A stretch of 12,020 nucleotides of DNA from Fusobacteriaceae bacterium. Lineage in GTDB: Bacteria > Fusobacteriota > Fusobacteriia > Fusobacteriales > Fusobacteriaceae. This document shows positions 6,240 to 12,020 of the stretch, one piece after another (position 1 is the first letter of the stretch; each line of letters opens with the position of its first letter). Where the stretch lies: NCBI GenBank assembly GCA_016938425.1, contig JAFGUR010000033.1:1-12020 (forward strand), given 5' to 3'. The notes beneath the pieces are model-generated. The model had not been told where the DNA came from, made no database searches, and worked only from the letters and a program-made list of their open reading frames with translations. The translations under genes and the position numbers were made by a program.

Positions 6240-7949
6240 ATGAAATGGGAGCATGCTGTAGTTGATAATAAATGGTTAGAGGCAAAAAGAACTGAACTTA
6301 AGTTACCAGATTCTGTGCTTAAATTGCTTTATAACCGAGAATTATTAGAAAAAGAAGATATAGATAGATTTCTTGCAAATGATTTAAATGGATTTAGAAA
6401 TCCTTTCAATTTTGAAAGGATGGAAGAAGCAATTGAGAAAATTCTAAAAATAAAAACTAATAATGAAACTTTATATATTTATGGTGATTATGATGTAGAT
6501 GGAATCACTGCTACAGCCTTTCTTACTCTTGTTTTTAGAAAAGTTGGAATAAATGTTAAATATTATATCCCAAATAGAATGGATGAAGGTTACGGACTTA
6601 ATAAAAAAGCTTTAACTGAAATGAACAATAATAATTGTAAGTTAGTTATTACAGTAGATACTGGAGTTAATTCTATAGAGGAAATAAAATATGCTCGTCA
6701 ATTGGGTATAGATATAATTATAACAGATCATCATAAATTGGTAGAAGAAGAAGATAAAGAAATTTTAACAATTAATCCTAAACTTAGCAAAAATTATCCT
6801 TTTAAATATTTGTCTGGAGCAGGAGTAGCTTTAAAATTGGCTCAAGCTCTTTATAAAAAATTGGATGAAGATTTTGATAAATTGTATAAGTATATTGATA
6901 TTATAATGATTGGAACAGTTGCAGATGTGGTTCCAATGGTTGATGAAAATAGGCTTATAATTCATAAAGGATTAGAAGTTATTAAGAAAACAAAGATAAA
7001 AGGCTTGACTTATCTTCTAAAATATTTAAAATTTGGAGATAAAGATTTAACTACCACAGATATAAGTTTTTTTATTTCTCCTCTTCTTAATGCACTTGGA
7101 AGAGTTGGGGATTCTACAATTGGAGTAGATTTTTTTGTAGAAGAAGATGAATTTGTAATTTATAATATAATTGAAGAAATGAAAAAATCTAATAAAAAAA
7201 GAAGAAGCCTTGAAAGAAATACTTTTAATGACATTGATAGAAAATATAGTTTAATGAAAAATATAGACTTTATTTTTGAAGCTTCTGAAGAATGGCACCC
7301 AGGAATTATAGGCGTTGTATCTTCCAGATTAGCTTTGAAATATCACGTACCTGTCATTTTGGTAACTATAAAAGGTGGATTTGGGAAAGCTTCGTGTAGA
7401 AGTATAGAAGAAGTTAATATCTTTGATATTTTAAATGAAATTTCAAAAGAATTTATCAGATTTGGAGGGCATGACTTGGCAGCAGGTTTTGTTGTTTCAA
7501 AAGATAAATTAGATTTTGTAAAAGATAAAGTAGGTAAAGCTATTAGAGATGGAAGAGGAAGTCATAAGGAAAGAACAGTAAAAATTGATTATGAAGTTTC
7601 TTTAGAGAGTATAGATGATGAATTTTTAAGAAATTTAAAAAGATTGTCACCATATGGACTTGAAAATCCCCAACCATTATTTTTAGATAGAGATTTAGAA
7701 TTTATTGGAACCAAAAAATTTGGAGTAGAAGATAGACATTTTAAGACTTTTTTAAAAAAAGATAATAAACTATATTCAGCTGTAGCATTTAATTTGGGTG
7801 ATAAAATTGAAGATAAAATTTATCCGTTTCAAAAATTTGATATTGTATATTATCCAGAAAAAATATATTATAAAGGTGAAGAGATACTTCAAATTAAAAT
7901 TAAAGATTTCCAGTATAAAGATGAGTTTTACAATATATTTGAAAAATAA
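6240..7949 (+). CDS. recJ: Single-stranded-DNA-specific 5'-3' exonuclease RecJ
   Basis: RecJ degrades single-stranded DNA 5' to 3' in recombination, mismatch and base-excision repair, using two Mn/Mg ions. The 569-residue protein has the DHH phosphoesterase motifs in order: YGDYDVDGITATAF (81-94), VDTGVNS (139-145), TDHH (162-165) and GTVADVVPM (225-233). The DHHA1 part has WHPGIIGVVSSRLA (352-365), GKASCRS (382-388) and RFGGHDLAAGF (407-417). An OB-fold region of about 110 residues (roughly 445-560) completes the RecJ architecture. Size and the OB region distinguish it from the shorter nano-RNase NrnA. All metal-binding Asp/His residues of the listed motifs are present. The upstream ribosome site is weak (GAGTGAT), 11 bp after the rbfA stop, so translation may depend partly on ribosomes finishing rbfA. 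Confidence 0.95.
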   Translation: MKWEHAVVDNKWLEAKRTELKLPDSVLKLLYNRELLEKEDIDRFLANDLNGFRNPFNFERMEEAIEKILKIKTNNETLYIYGDYDVDGITATAFLTLVFRKVGINVKYYIPNRMDEGYGLNKKALTEMNNNNCKLVITVDTGVNSIEEIKYARQLGIDIIITDHHKLVEEEDKEILTINPKLSKNYPFKYLSGAGVALKLAQALYKKLDEDFDKLYKYIDIIMIGTVADVVPMVDENRLIIHKGLEVIKKTKIKGLTYLLKYLKFGDKDLTTTDISFFISPLLNALGRVGDSTIGVDFFVEEDEFVIYNIIEEMKKSNKKRRSLERNTFNDIDRKYSLMKNIDFIFEASEEWHPGIIGVVSSRLALKYHVPVILVTIKGGFGKASCRSIEEVNIFDILNEISKEFIRFGGHDLAAGFVVSKDKLDFVKDKVGKAIRDGRGSHKERTVKIDYEVSLESIDDEFLRNLKRLSPYGLENPQPLFLDRDLEFIGTKKFGVEDRHFKTFLKKDNKLYSAVAFNLGDKIEDKIYPFQKFDIVYYPEKIYYKGEEILQIKIKDFQYKDEFYNIFEK

Positions 7950-7984
7950 ATTAATATAAATAAAATACAGGAGGATTACCTTAA

Positions 7985-9274
7985 ATGGCAGTAGAAATTA
8001 AAAAACTAGAAAATTCAAATGTTGAGTTTGTAATAACACTTGAAGGTGCAGAAGTAAAAACAATGAGAAATAAAATTTTAGGAAGATTAGCTAAAGAAGT
8101 TGAATTACCAGGATTCAGAAAAGGTAAAGCTCCTTTATCAACAATTGAAACTAAATTTGCTCATGTTTTAAAAGAAGAAGTAGCAGAAGAAGTTTTAAAA
8201 CAAAATTTTGTAAATATTATTAAAGAAAATGACATACAACCAGTTGATTATGTTAATACAAAAGCTGTAGAATTAACAGAAGATAAATTTGTTGGAACAT
8301 TTGTTGTAGATGTTTATCCTGAAGTTACTTTAGGAGATTATAAAGGATTAGAAATAACAAAAGCGGAAGCCGTAGTTTTAGAAGATGCTGTTGAAAAAGA
8401 AATTGAAGTATTAGTGGATAGAGCGTCAAAATTGGTAGAAGCTGAAGAAGGATATAGAGCACAATTAAATGACACTGTAACTTTAGATTTTGAAGGGTTT
8501 GTAGATGGAGTTGCTTTTGAAGGTGGGAAAGCTGAAGGATATGCTTTACAATTAGGAAGTAAATCATTTATAGATACATTTGAAGATCAATTAGCAGGAT
8601 ATGCAGTAGGGCAAGAAGGAGAAATAAATGTATCTTTCCCAACTGAATATTTTAAAGAAGAATTAGCAGGGAAACCAGCAATGTTTAAAGTAAAAGTAAC
8701 AGGAATTAAAAAATTAGAAAAACCTGCTTTAGATGATGAATTTGCTAAAGACAGCGGATTTGATAGTTTAGAAGATTTAAAAGCTAAAAAACAAGAAGAA
8801 ATTAAAGTAAAAGAAGAACAAAGAGTAGAGTCAGAATTTAAAAATTCTTTAATTAATCAAGTTATGGATAATGCAACAGTAATAATTCCTAATTCAATGA
8901 TAGCTAGAGAAGTTTCAAATAGAATAGGTGAATTTGAAAATAGTTTAAAACAACAAGGTGCAAACATGGATATGTACCTAAAAATGACTGGAATGTCAAT
9001 AGATGGAATTAGAGAGCAAATTAAACCTATGGCTGAAGCAAGAGTAAAAAGAGATATAGTTCTTTCTAAAGTTGCTCAAGCTGAGGGGATAACAACTACT
9101 GAAGAAGAAGTTACAGCAAAAGTAGCAGAAATTGCAGAAATGTACAAAATGGAAGTAGAAAAATTTAAAAATGAATTGGTAAAATCAAAAAGTTATGATA
9201 ACTTTATAGAAAATTTAAAAGTGGATATTGAATTAGAAAAAACAATAGATTTCTTAGTAGCAAATGTAAAATAG
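7985..9274 (+). CDS. tig: Trigger factor, ribosome-bound chaperone
   Basis: Trigger factor sits at the ribosome exit tunnel, binds nascent chains and has peptidyl-prolyl isomerase activity. The 429-residue product has the N-terminal ribosome-binding domain with the GFRKGKAP signature (43-50), which docks on protein L23. An FKBP-type isomerase domain follows at about 155-243 (DTVTLDFEGFVDGVAFEGG through FKVKVTGIKKLEKP). The long helical C-terminal chaperone domain then runs to the end. Length matches E. coli Tig (432). A strong AGGAGGAT site precedes the ATG, 35 bp after recJ. The 3' end is followed by a stem-loop (9275-9314) and then by a mobile element, so tig could be the last gene reliably transcribed from the upstream operon. 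In many bacteria tig precedes clpP and clpX, as here. Confidence 0.96.
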   Translation: MAVEIKKLENSNVEFVITLEGAEVKTMRNKILGRLAKEVELPGFRKGKAPLSTIETKFAHVLKEEVAEEVLKQNFVNIIKENDIQPVDYVNTKAVELTEDKFVGTFVVDVYPEVTLGDYKGLEITKAEAVVLEDAVEKEIEVLVDRASKLVEAEEGYRAQLNDTVTLDFEGFVDGVAFEGGKAEGYALQLGSKSFIDTFEDQLAGYAVGQEGEINVSFPTEYFKEELAGKPAMFKVKVTGIKKLEKPALDDEFAKDSGFDSLEDLKAKKQEEIKVKEEQRVESEFKNSLINQVMDNATVIIPNSMIAREVSNRIGEFENSLKQQGANMDMYLKMTGMSIDGIREQIKPMAEARVKRDIVLSKVAQAEGITTTEEEVTAKVAEIAEMYKMEVEKFKNELVKSKSYDNFIENLKVDIELEKTIDFLVANVK

Positions 9275-9314
9275 TAGCTAAAGAGGGGGCAGATGATTCT
9301 GTCCTACTTTGCTA
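9275..9314 (+). other. Stem-loop immediately after the tig stop codon
   Basis: TAGC and AAAG (9275-9278, 9280-9283) pair with GCTA and CTTT (9311-9314, 9307-9310). Inside them GGGGCAGA (9286-9293) pairs with TCTGTCCT (9298-9305), including two G-U pairs, around the loop TGAT. The position suits the 3' end of the tig message. There is no T-run after it (TATAAGTTACTG follows), so it is not a standard intrinsic terminator; it may be an mRNA-stabilising or pause structure. Confidence 0.45.
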
Positions 9315-9379
9315 TATAAGTTACTGAAATTTATCTTTAAAATGTAAAGGTAATATTATTTTTTAGAGATAATAGAAGT
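9315..9379. other. AT-rich spacer between tig stem-loop and inserted element
   Basis: This stretch contains no reading frame of note, no T-tailed hairpin and no convincing paired -35/-10 hexamers. It is presumably the original upstream region of clpP before the insertion at 9380-9586. Joined across the insertion, the ancestral sequence would run from here through one copy of TACTAATAAT directly into the clpP ribosome site. Confidence 0.4.
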
Positions 9380-9389
9380 TACTAATAAT
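9380..9389 (+). repeat. Left 10-bp direct repeat (probable target-site duplication)
   Basis: TACTAATAAT lies immediately outside the left terminal inverted repeat and recurs exactly at 9577-9586, immediately outside the right one. The match ends at both borders, as expected for a 10-bp target duplication. Confidence 0.8.
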
Positions 9390-9404
9390 TAGTTAGTTGC
9401 AAAA
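9390..9404 (+). repeat. Left terminal inverted repeat of the MITE-like element
   Basis: TAGTTAGTTGCAAAA matches the reverse complement of 9562-9576 (TAGTTTGTTGCAAAA) with one mismatch at position 6. Similarity falls off sharply further inside. Confidence 0.8.
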
Positions 9405-9456
9405 TTACAAATAATTGGCATTGGTTTTAGAGGATTGGCAAGAATACTTCCTTGCC

Positions 9457-9484
9457 GTGGGTTCGGGCTTCGCCCCGATTCCTC
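9457..9484. other. GC-rich hairpin inside the MITE-like element
   Basis: GGGC (9465-9468) pairs with GCCC (9472-9475) across a TTC loop. The stem extends outward through TC/GA with one bulged C (9476), a U-U mismatch, then GGG with CC and a wobble T, to about 9457-9484. It is strongly GC-rich in an AT-rich genome and should form in RNA from either strand. Confidence 0.6.
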
Positions 9485-9489
9485 CTTTC

Positions 9490-9512
9490 TTTCCCCACCA
9501 AAGGCGGGGGGA
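9490..9512. other. Second GC-rich hairpin inside the MITE-like element
   Basis: CCCCACC (9493-9499) pairs with GGCGGGG (9503-9509) with a single A-C mismatch and the loop AAA. Two T-G wobbles and a T-A pair can extend the stem to 9490-9512. No T-run follows, so this is not a terminator. Confidence 0.6.
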
Positions 9513-9541
9513 TTACATAAAAAATGTAGTTTTTTATGTAA
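9513..9541. repeat. Perfect 12-bp AT-rich inverted repeat near the right end of the element
   Basis: TTACATAAAAAA (9513-9524) is the exact reverse complement of TTTTTTATGTAA (9530-9541), with the 5-nt loop TGTAG. The T-run lies within the stem, not after it, so it does not look like a terminator. It could form a cruciform in DNA or a hairpin in RNA, and it ends 60 bp before the clpP start. Confidence 0.75.
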
Positions 9542-9561
9542 GTAAAATAAAGGTCTTGGAG

Positions 9562-9576
9562 TTTTGCAACAAACTA
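9562..9576 (-). repeat. Right terminal inverted repeat of the MITE-like element
   Basis: TTTTGCAACAAACTA is the inverted partner of 9390-9404 (14 of 15). It ends 25 bp before the clpP ATG. Confidence 0.8.
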
Positions 9577-9586
9577 TACTAATAAT
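9577..9586 (+). repeat. Right 10-bp direct repeat (probable target-site duplication)
   Basis: TACTAATAAT is identical to 9380-9389. It lies just before the clpP ribosome site AAGGAGG (9590-9596), so the element appears to have landed only a few bases upstream of that site. Confidence 0.8.
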
Positions 9587-9601
9587 ATTAAGGAGGCAAA
9601 C

Positions 9602-10201
9602 ATGTATAATCCTACAGTAATTGAAAATAGCAGTAGAGGAGAAAGAGCTTTTGACATATATTCTAGATTGTTAAGAGATAGAATAATTTTTTTAGGAACA
9701 GAAATAGATGATTTAGTAGCAAATTCAATTGTTGCACAATTATTATTTTTAGAAGCAGAAGATCCTGAAAAAGATATAATTATGTATATAAATAGCCCAG
9801 GAGGAGTAATTACTTCAGGAATGGCTATATATGATACAATGCAATATATAAAACCAGATGTACAAACTGTTTGTATTGGGCAAGCAGCATCAATGGGGGC
9901 TTTATTACTAACAGCAGGAGCCAAAGGAAAGAGATACGCCTTAGAAAATTCTAGAGTAATGATTCACCAACCTTTAGGTGGAGCAAGAGGACAAGCAACA
10001 GATATTGAAATACAAGCAAAAGAAATATTAAAGATGAAAGATATGACTTCTAGAATTATTTCTAAACACACAGGGAAATCAATGGAAGAAGTTTTAAGAG
10101 ATACAGAAAGAGATAATTTCATGAGTTCTGAAGAAGCTCTTGCTTATGGATTAATAGATAAAGTTTACAAGGCAGGCGAAAGAGGTGGAGAAAATGAGTA
10201 A
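9602..10201 (+). CDS. clpP: ATP-dependent Clp protease proteolytic subunit ClpP
   Basis: ClpP forms the double-heptamer serine protease chamber that degrades proteins fed in by ClpX. The product is 199 residues. The catalytic triad is intact: Ser97 in GQAASMGA, His122 in MIHQPLGGARGQ, Asp171 in ERDNFMS. The family blocks INSPGG (64-68) and GLIDKV (183-188) are also present. The N-terminal MYNPTVIENSSRGERAFDIYSRLL is normal for ClpP, and only a short tail could be removed by self-processing. AAGGAGG at 9590-9596 lies 5 nt before the ATG. The gene overlaps clpX by 8 bp (ATGAGTAA), so the two are translationally coupled. Immediately upstream lies the inserted element, and I could not identify a convincing promoter; transcription may come from tig read-through or from within the insertion. 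Confidence 0.97.
   Translation: MYNPTVIENSSRGERAFDIYSRLLRDRIIFLGTEIDDLVANSIVAQLLFLEAEDPEKDIIMYINSPGGVITSGMAIYDTMQYIKPDVQTVCIGQAASMGALLLTAGAKGKRYALENSRVMIHQPLGGARGQATDIEIQAKEILKMKDMTSRIISKHTGKSMEEVLRDTERDNFMSSEEALAYGLIDKVYKAGERGGENE
10184..10190 (+). promoter_or_regulatory. Ribosome binding site deciding the clpX start
   Basis: GGTGGAG, within GAGGTGGAG, lies 3 nt before ATG 10194. The alternative in-frame GTG at 10185 is inside this purine-rich site and would add only Met-Glu-Lys, so the ATG is the better start. Confidence 0.65.
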
Positions 10202-11417
10202 TAAAAAAGAACCAGTTTGCTCATTTTGTGGAAAACAAGAAAGTGAAGTATACAAACTTATATTAGGGCCAAAAGCGAATATATGCGATGAATGCGTAGA
10301 AGCTTGTGAAGATTTAATTGAAGAAGAGGGAGAACCTTTAGATGATACTTTTGGAGATGTAAACATATTGTCTCCAAAAGAGATTAAATCTAAATTGGAT
10401 GATTATGTAATTGGGCAAGGAGATGCTAAGAAAACTTTATCAGTTGCAGTATATAATCATTATACAAGAATTAAACATTTTGATAGCAAAAAAGATGGAG
10501 ATATTGATTTAGCAAAATCAAATGTTTTATTAATTGGACCAACTGGAAGTGGAAAAACTCTTTTAGCACAAACATTAGCAAAAATTTTACATGTTCCTTT
10601 CGCTATAGCAGATGCAACTACATTAACAGAGGCTGGATATGTTGGAGATGACGTAGAAAACGTTTTGGTTAGACTTATACACGCTGCTAATATGGATGTT
10701 CATGCTGCAGAAAGAGGAATTGTATATATTGATGAGATTGATAAAATAGCTAGAAAATCAGAAAATGTAAGTATAACAAGAGATGTTTCTGGAGAAGGTG
10801 TTCAACAAGCCTTACTTAAAATAATAGAGGGAACTGTAGCTACTGTGCCTCCACAAGGGGGAAGAAAACATCCACATCAAGAGTTAATTGAAATAGATAC
10901 TACTAATATATTATTTATTGTAGGAGGAGCTTTTGAGGGATTAGAGAAAAAAATTAAAGATAGAACTTCTAAAAAATCTATGGGATTTGGAGCATCAATC
11001 TCAGGAAAAGAGGTAGAAGAAGGGATTTATTTACAAAATGTAATGCCAGAAGATTTGGTAAGACATGGACTAATCCCAGAATTGATTGGTAGATTACCAA
11101 TAATAACTACTCTTGAGAATTTAGATGAAGAAGCTTTAGTAAAAATATTGAAAGAGCCTAAAAATGCTTTAATTAAACAATATCAAAAATTTTTTGAATA
11201 CGAAGAAATAGAATTAGTATTTGAAGATAAAGCTTTAGAAAAAATAGCAAAAGAAGCAATTAGAAGAAAAATAGGAGCAAGAGGATTACGTTCTATAATG
11301 GAGTCTTTAATGCTAGATTTAATGTATGAAATACCATCTAGAGACGATATAAAGAAAATAACAATTACAGAAGATTCTTTAGATGACAAAGAAAAGATTA
11401 AAATTGAATTAAAATAA
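10194..11417 (+). CDS. clpX: ATP-dependent Clp protease ATP-binding subunit ClpX
   Basis: ClpX is the hexameric AAA+ unfoldase that recognises substrates and threads them into ClpP. From ATG 10194 the protein has 407 residues. A zinc-binding domain has Cys9, Cys12, Cys31 and Cys34. The AAA+ core has Walker A GPTGSGKT (115-122), the pore loop GYVG (148-151), Walker B IVYIDEID (176-183), the RKHP pore loop (224-227), the ELIGR segment (296-300) and sensor-2 GARGL (361-365). The ClpP-docking loop, IGF in E. coli, reads MGF here (263-265). A GTG at 10185 would extend it by three residues but sits within the ribosome site. The start overlaps the clpP stop by 8 bp; lon follows after 47 bp, in the common clpP-clpX-lon order. 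Confidence 0.97.
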   Translation: MSNKKEPVCSFCGKQESEVYKLILGPKANICDECVEACEDLIEEEGEPLDDTFGDVNILSPKEIKSKLDDYVIGQGDAKKTLSVAVYNHYTRIKHFDSKKDGDIDLAKSNVLLIGPTGSGKTLLAQTLAKILHVPFAIADATTLTEAGYVGDDVENVLVRLIHAANMDVHAAERGIVYIDEIDKIARKSENVSITRDVSGEGVQQALLKIIEGTVATVPPQGGRKHPHQELIEIDTTNILFIVGGAFEGLEKKIKDRTSKKSMGFGASISGKEVEEGIYLQNVMPEDLVRHGLIPELIGRLPIITTLENLDEEALVKILKEPKNALIKQYQKFFEYEEIELVFEDKALEKIAKEAIRRKIGARGLRSIMESLMLDLMYEIPSRDDIKKITITEDSLDDKEKIKIELK

Positions 11418-11464
11418 GGGAAAGAAGCTTCTAACTAATCAAAGTTATAAAAGGGAGTGATTGT

Positions 11465-12020
11465 ATGAATAGAGCAGCATTTGTACCAACTAGAGATTTA
11501 ATTGTCTTTCCAGGGATAATAACACCTCTTTTTATTGGGAGAGAGAAATCCATAGCAACATTAGAAAAGGCTATGTTAGAAGACAATACTTTAGTTCTTT
11601 TTATGCAAAAAGATGCAAAAGAGGAAGAGCCGAAATTACCAGAAGGTGTTAATGAAATAGGGGTTGTAGTAGGAATATTACAAACTTTAAAGATGCCGAA
11701 TGGAAATGTAAAAGTGTTGGTAGAAGCAAAACAAAGAGTAAAACTGCTTAATGTTATAGATAGCCCAAACTATTTAGAGGCAGAATATGAAGTTTTAGAT
11801 TCGGGAATGATATCAGAAGAAGTTTCAGAAGCATTAAAAAGAAAGATAATAGTGAGTTTTGAGAAATATTCAAAGCTTACGGGAAAAGTGTTACCAGAAT
11901 TAGTTCAAAATTTGAAAGAAATTAAAAATATTGAAAAAATTCTTGATATAATTTCATCTAATTTATCTATTTCATTTGATAAAAAACAAGAAATATTAGA
12001 AATAATTGACTTAGAAGATA
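11465..12020 (+). CDS. lon: ATP-dependent protease Lon, N-terminal part (runs off right edge)
   Basis: From ATG 11465, with GGGAGTGAT just upstream, the frame is open for 185 codons to the window end. The start FVPTRDLIVFPGIITPLFIGREKSI (residues 6-30), followed by a beta-rich region with GVVVGILQTLKMPNGNVKVLVEAKQRVKL (about 66-94), is the Lon N-terminal substrate-binding domain. A helical part follows (EALKRKIIVSFEKYSKL onward). The AAA+ and Ser-Lys protease domains must lie beyond 12020 and cannot be checked. Lon degrades damaged and specific regulatory proteins in the cytoplasm. Its position after clpX groups the two main ATP-dependent protease systems in one co-directional block. The 47-bp gap from clpX holds no terminator hairpin, so co-transcription is likely. 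Confidence 0.93.
   Translation, partial: MNRAAFVPTRDLIVFPGIITPLFIGREKSIATLEKAMLEDNTLVLFMQKDAKEEEPKLPEGVNEIGVVVGILQTLKMPNGNVKVLVEAKQRVKLLNVIDSPNYLEAEYEVLDSGMISEEVSEALKRKIIVSFEKYSKLTGKVLPELVQNLKEIKNIEKILDIISSNLSISFDKKQEILEIIDLED

Larger units (their letters stand above)
9390..9576. mobile_element. MITE-like 187-bp non-coding element between tig and clpP
   Basis: The ends are inverted repeats: TAGTTAGTTGCAAAA (9390-9404) and TTTTGCAACAAACTA (9562-9576), complementary at 14 of 15 positions. A 10-bp direct repeat, TACTAATAAT, abuts both ends. No reading frame of useful length lies inside, so it must be moved by a transposase supplied elsewhere. The core 9437-9514 has about 46 G+C in 78 bases, and it folds into a series of hairpins (9437-9456, 9457-9484, 9490-9512), followed by a perfect AT-rich one at 9513-9541. 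ATTGGCA occurs twice as a direct repeat (9414-9420, 9434-9440). The GTTGCAAA in the ends recalls IS6-type termini, but those elements normally make 8-bp duplications; a 10-bp duplication would better fit IS4-type transposases. The parent family is therefore open. Confidence 0.8.

Noticed and set aside
7939..7966. TTGAAA and TAAAAT spaced by 16 bp just before tig, a possible tig promoter
   Set aside because: The start of transcription would fall at about 7973, inside the tig ribosome site AGGAGGA, leaving almost no usable leader. The hexamers are plausible chance matches in AT-rich DNA.
8325..8567. Leucine-rich reading frame on the minus strand inside tig
   Set aside because: It is the antisense image of a Lys/Glu-rich coding region, has no supported start, and lies wholly within the well-established trigger factor gene.
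9437..9541. CRISPR repeat array
   Set aside because: The hairpin motifs differ from each other and there are no regularly spaced identical repeats.
9390..9576. A riboswitch or T-box leader controlling clpP
   Set aside because: The hairpin series is bounded by terminal inverted repeats and a target duplication, which explains it as an inserted element; I recognise no riboswitch core or T-box sequence.
9275..9601. CIRCE or other classical heat-shock operator upstream of clpP
   Set aside because: No TTAGCACTC/GAGTGCTAA-type inverted repeat or recognisable CtsR-type heptamer pair was found.
11423..11432. AGAAGCTTCT, a perfect 10-bp palindrome between clpX and lon
   Set aside because: It has no loop and no T-run, so it is neither a hairpin terminator nor a convincing operator; I also saw no matching promoter hexamers near it.

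Overview
The window is AT-rich, and its proteins use AGA for arginine and many Lys, Ile and Glu residues. It carries a Gram-negative style outer-membrane protein next to a translation-factor operon arranged much as in Bacillota. That combination, plus a one-piece YlxR-L7Ae protein and a trigger factor-clpP-clpX-lon run, points to Fusobacteriota, most likely Fusobacterium or a close relative. The genus is an inference from gene order and protein style; no database was searched.

Layout. Positions 1-652 (minus strand) hold the N-terminal part of a YihY/BrkB-type inner-membrane protein that runs off the left edge. Positions 770-1372 (minus strand) encode a small secreted beta-barrel protein, closed by a perfect hairpin terminator at 713-737. 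The divergent gap 1373-1604 carries a promoter for the barrel gene, and a promoter plus a terminator-like leader hairpin for the plus-strand operon. From 1605 to the right edge everything is on the plus strand: rimP, nusA, a fused ylxR-L7Ae gene, infB, rbfA, recJ, tig, clpP, clpX and the 5' part of lon. The first five concern ribosome maturation, transcription elongation and translation initiation. recJ is a DNA-repair exonuclease. tig, clpP, clpX and lon cover nascent-chain folding and proteolysis. Spacing is tight (two 8-bp overlaps, other gaps mostly 11-47 bp), except for 327 bp between tig and clpP.

That gap is the most interesting part. It contains a 187-bp non-coding insertion (9390-9576) with 15-bp terminal inverted repeats (14 of 15 matching), bounded on both sides by the same 10-bp sequence TACTAATAAT. 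These are the marks of a transposed miniature element (MITE) with a target-site duplication. Its core is about 59% G+C, far above the surroundings, and folds into several consecutive hairpins. The element ends 25 bp before the clpP start codon, so the insertion placed a structured module in the 5' region of the ClpXP-Lon protease genes. Apart from this element I see ordinary core genes, and no CRISPR array, tRNA, rRNA, defence system or complete insertion sequence.
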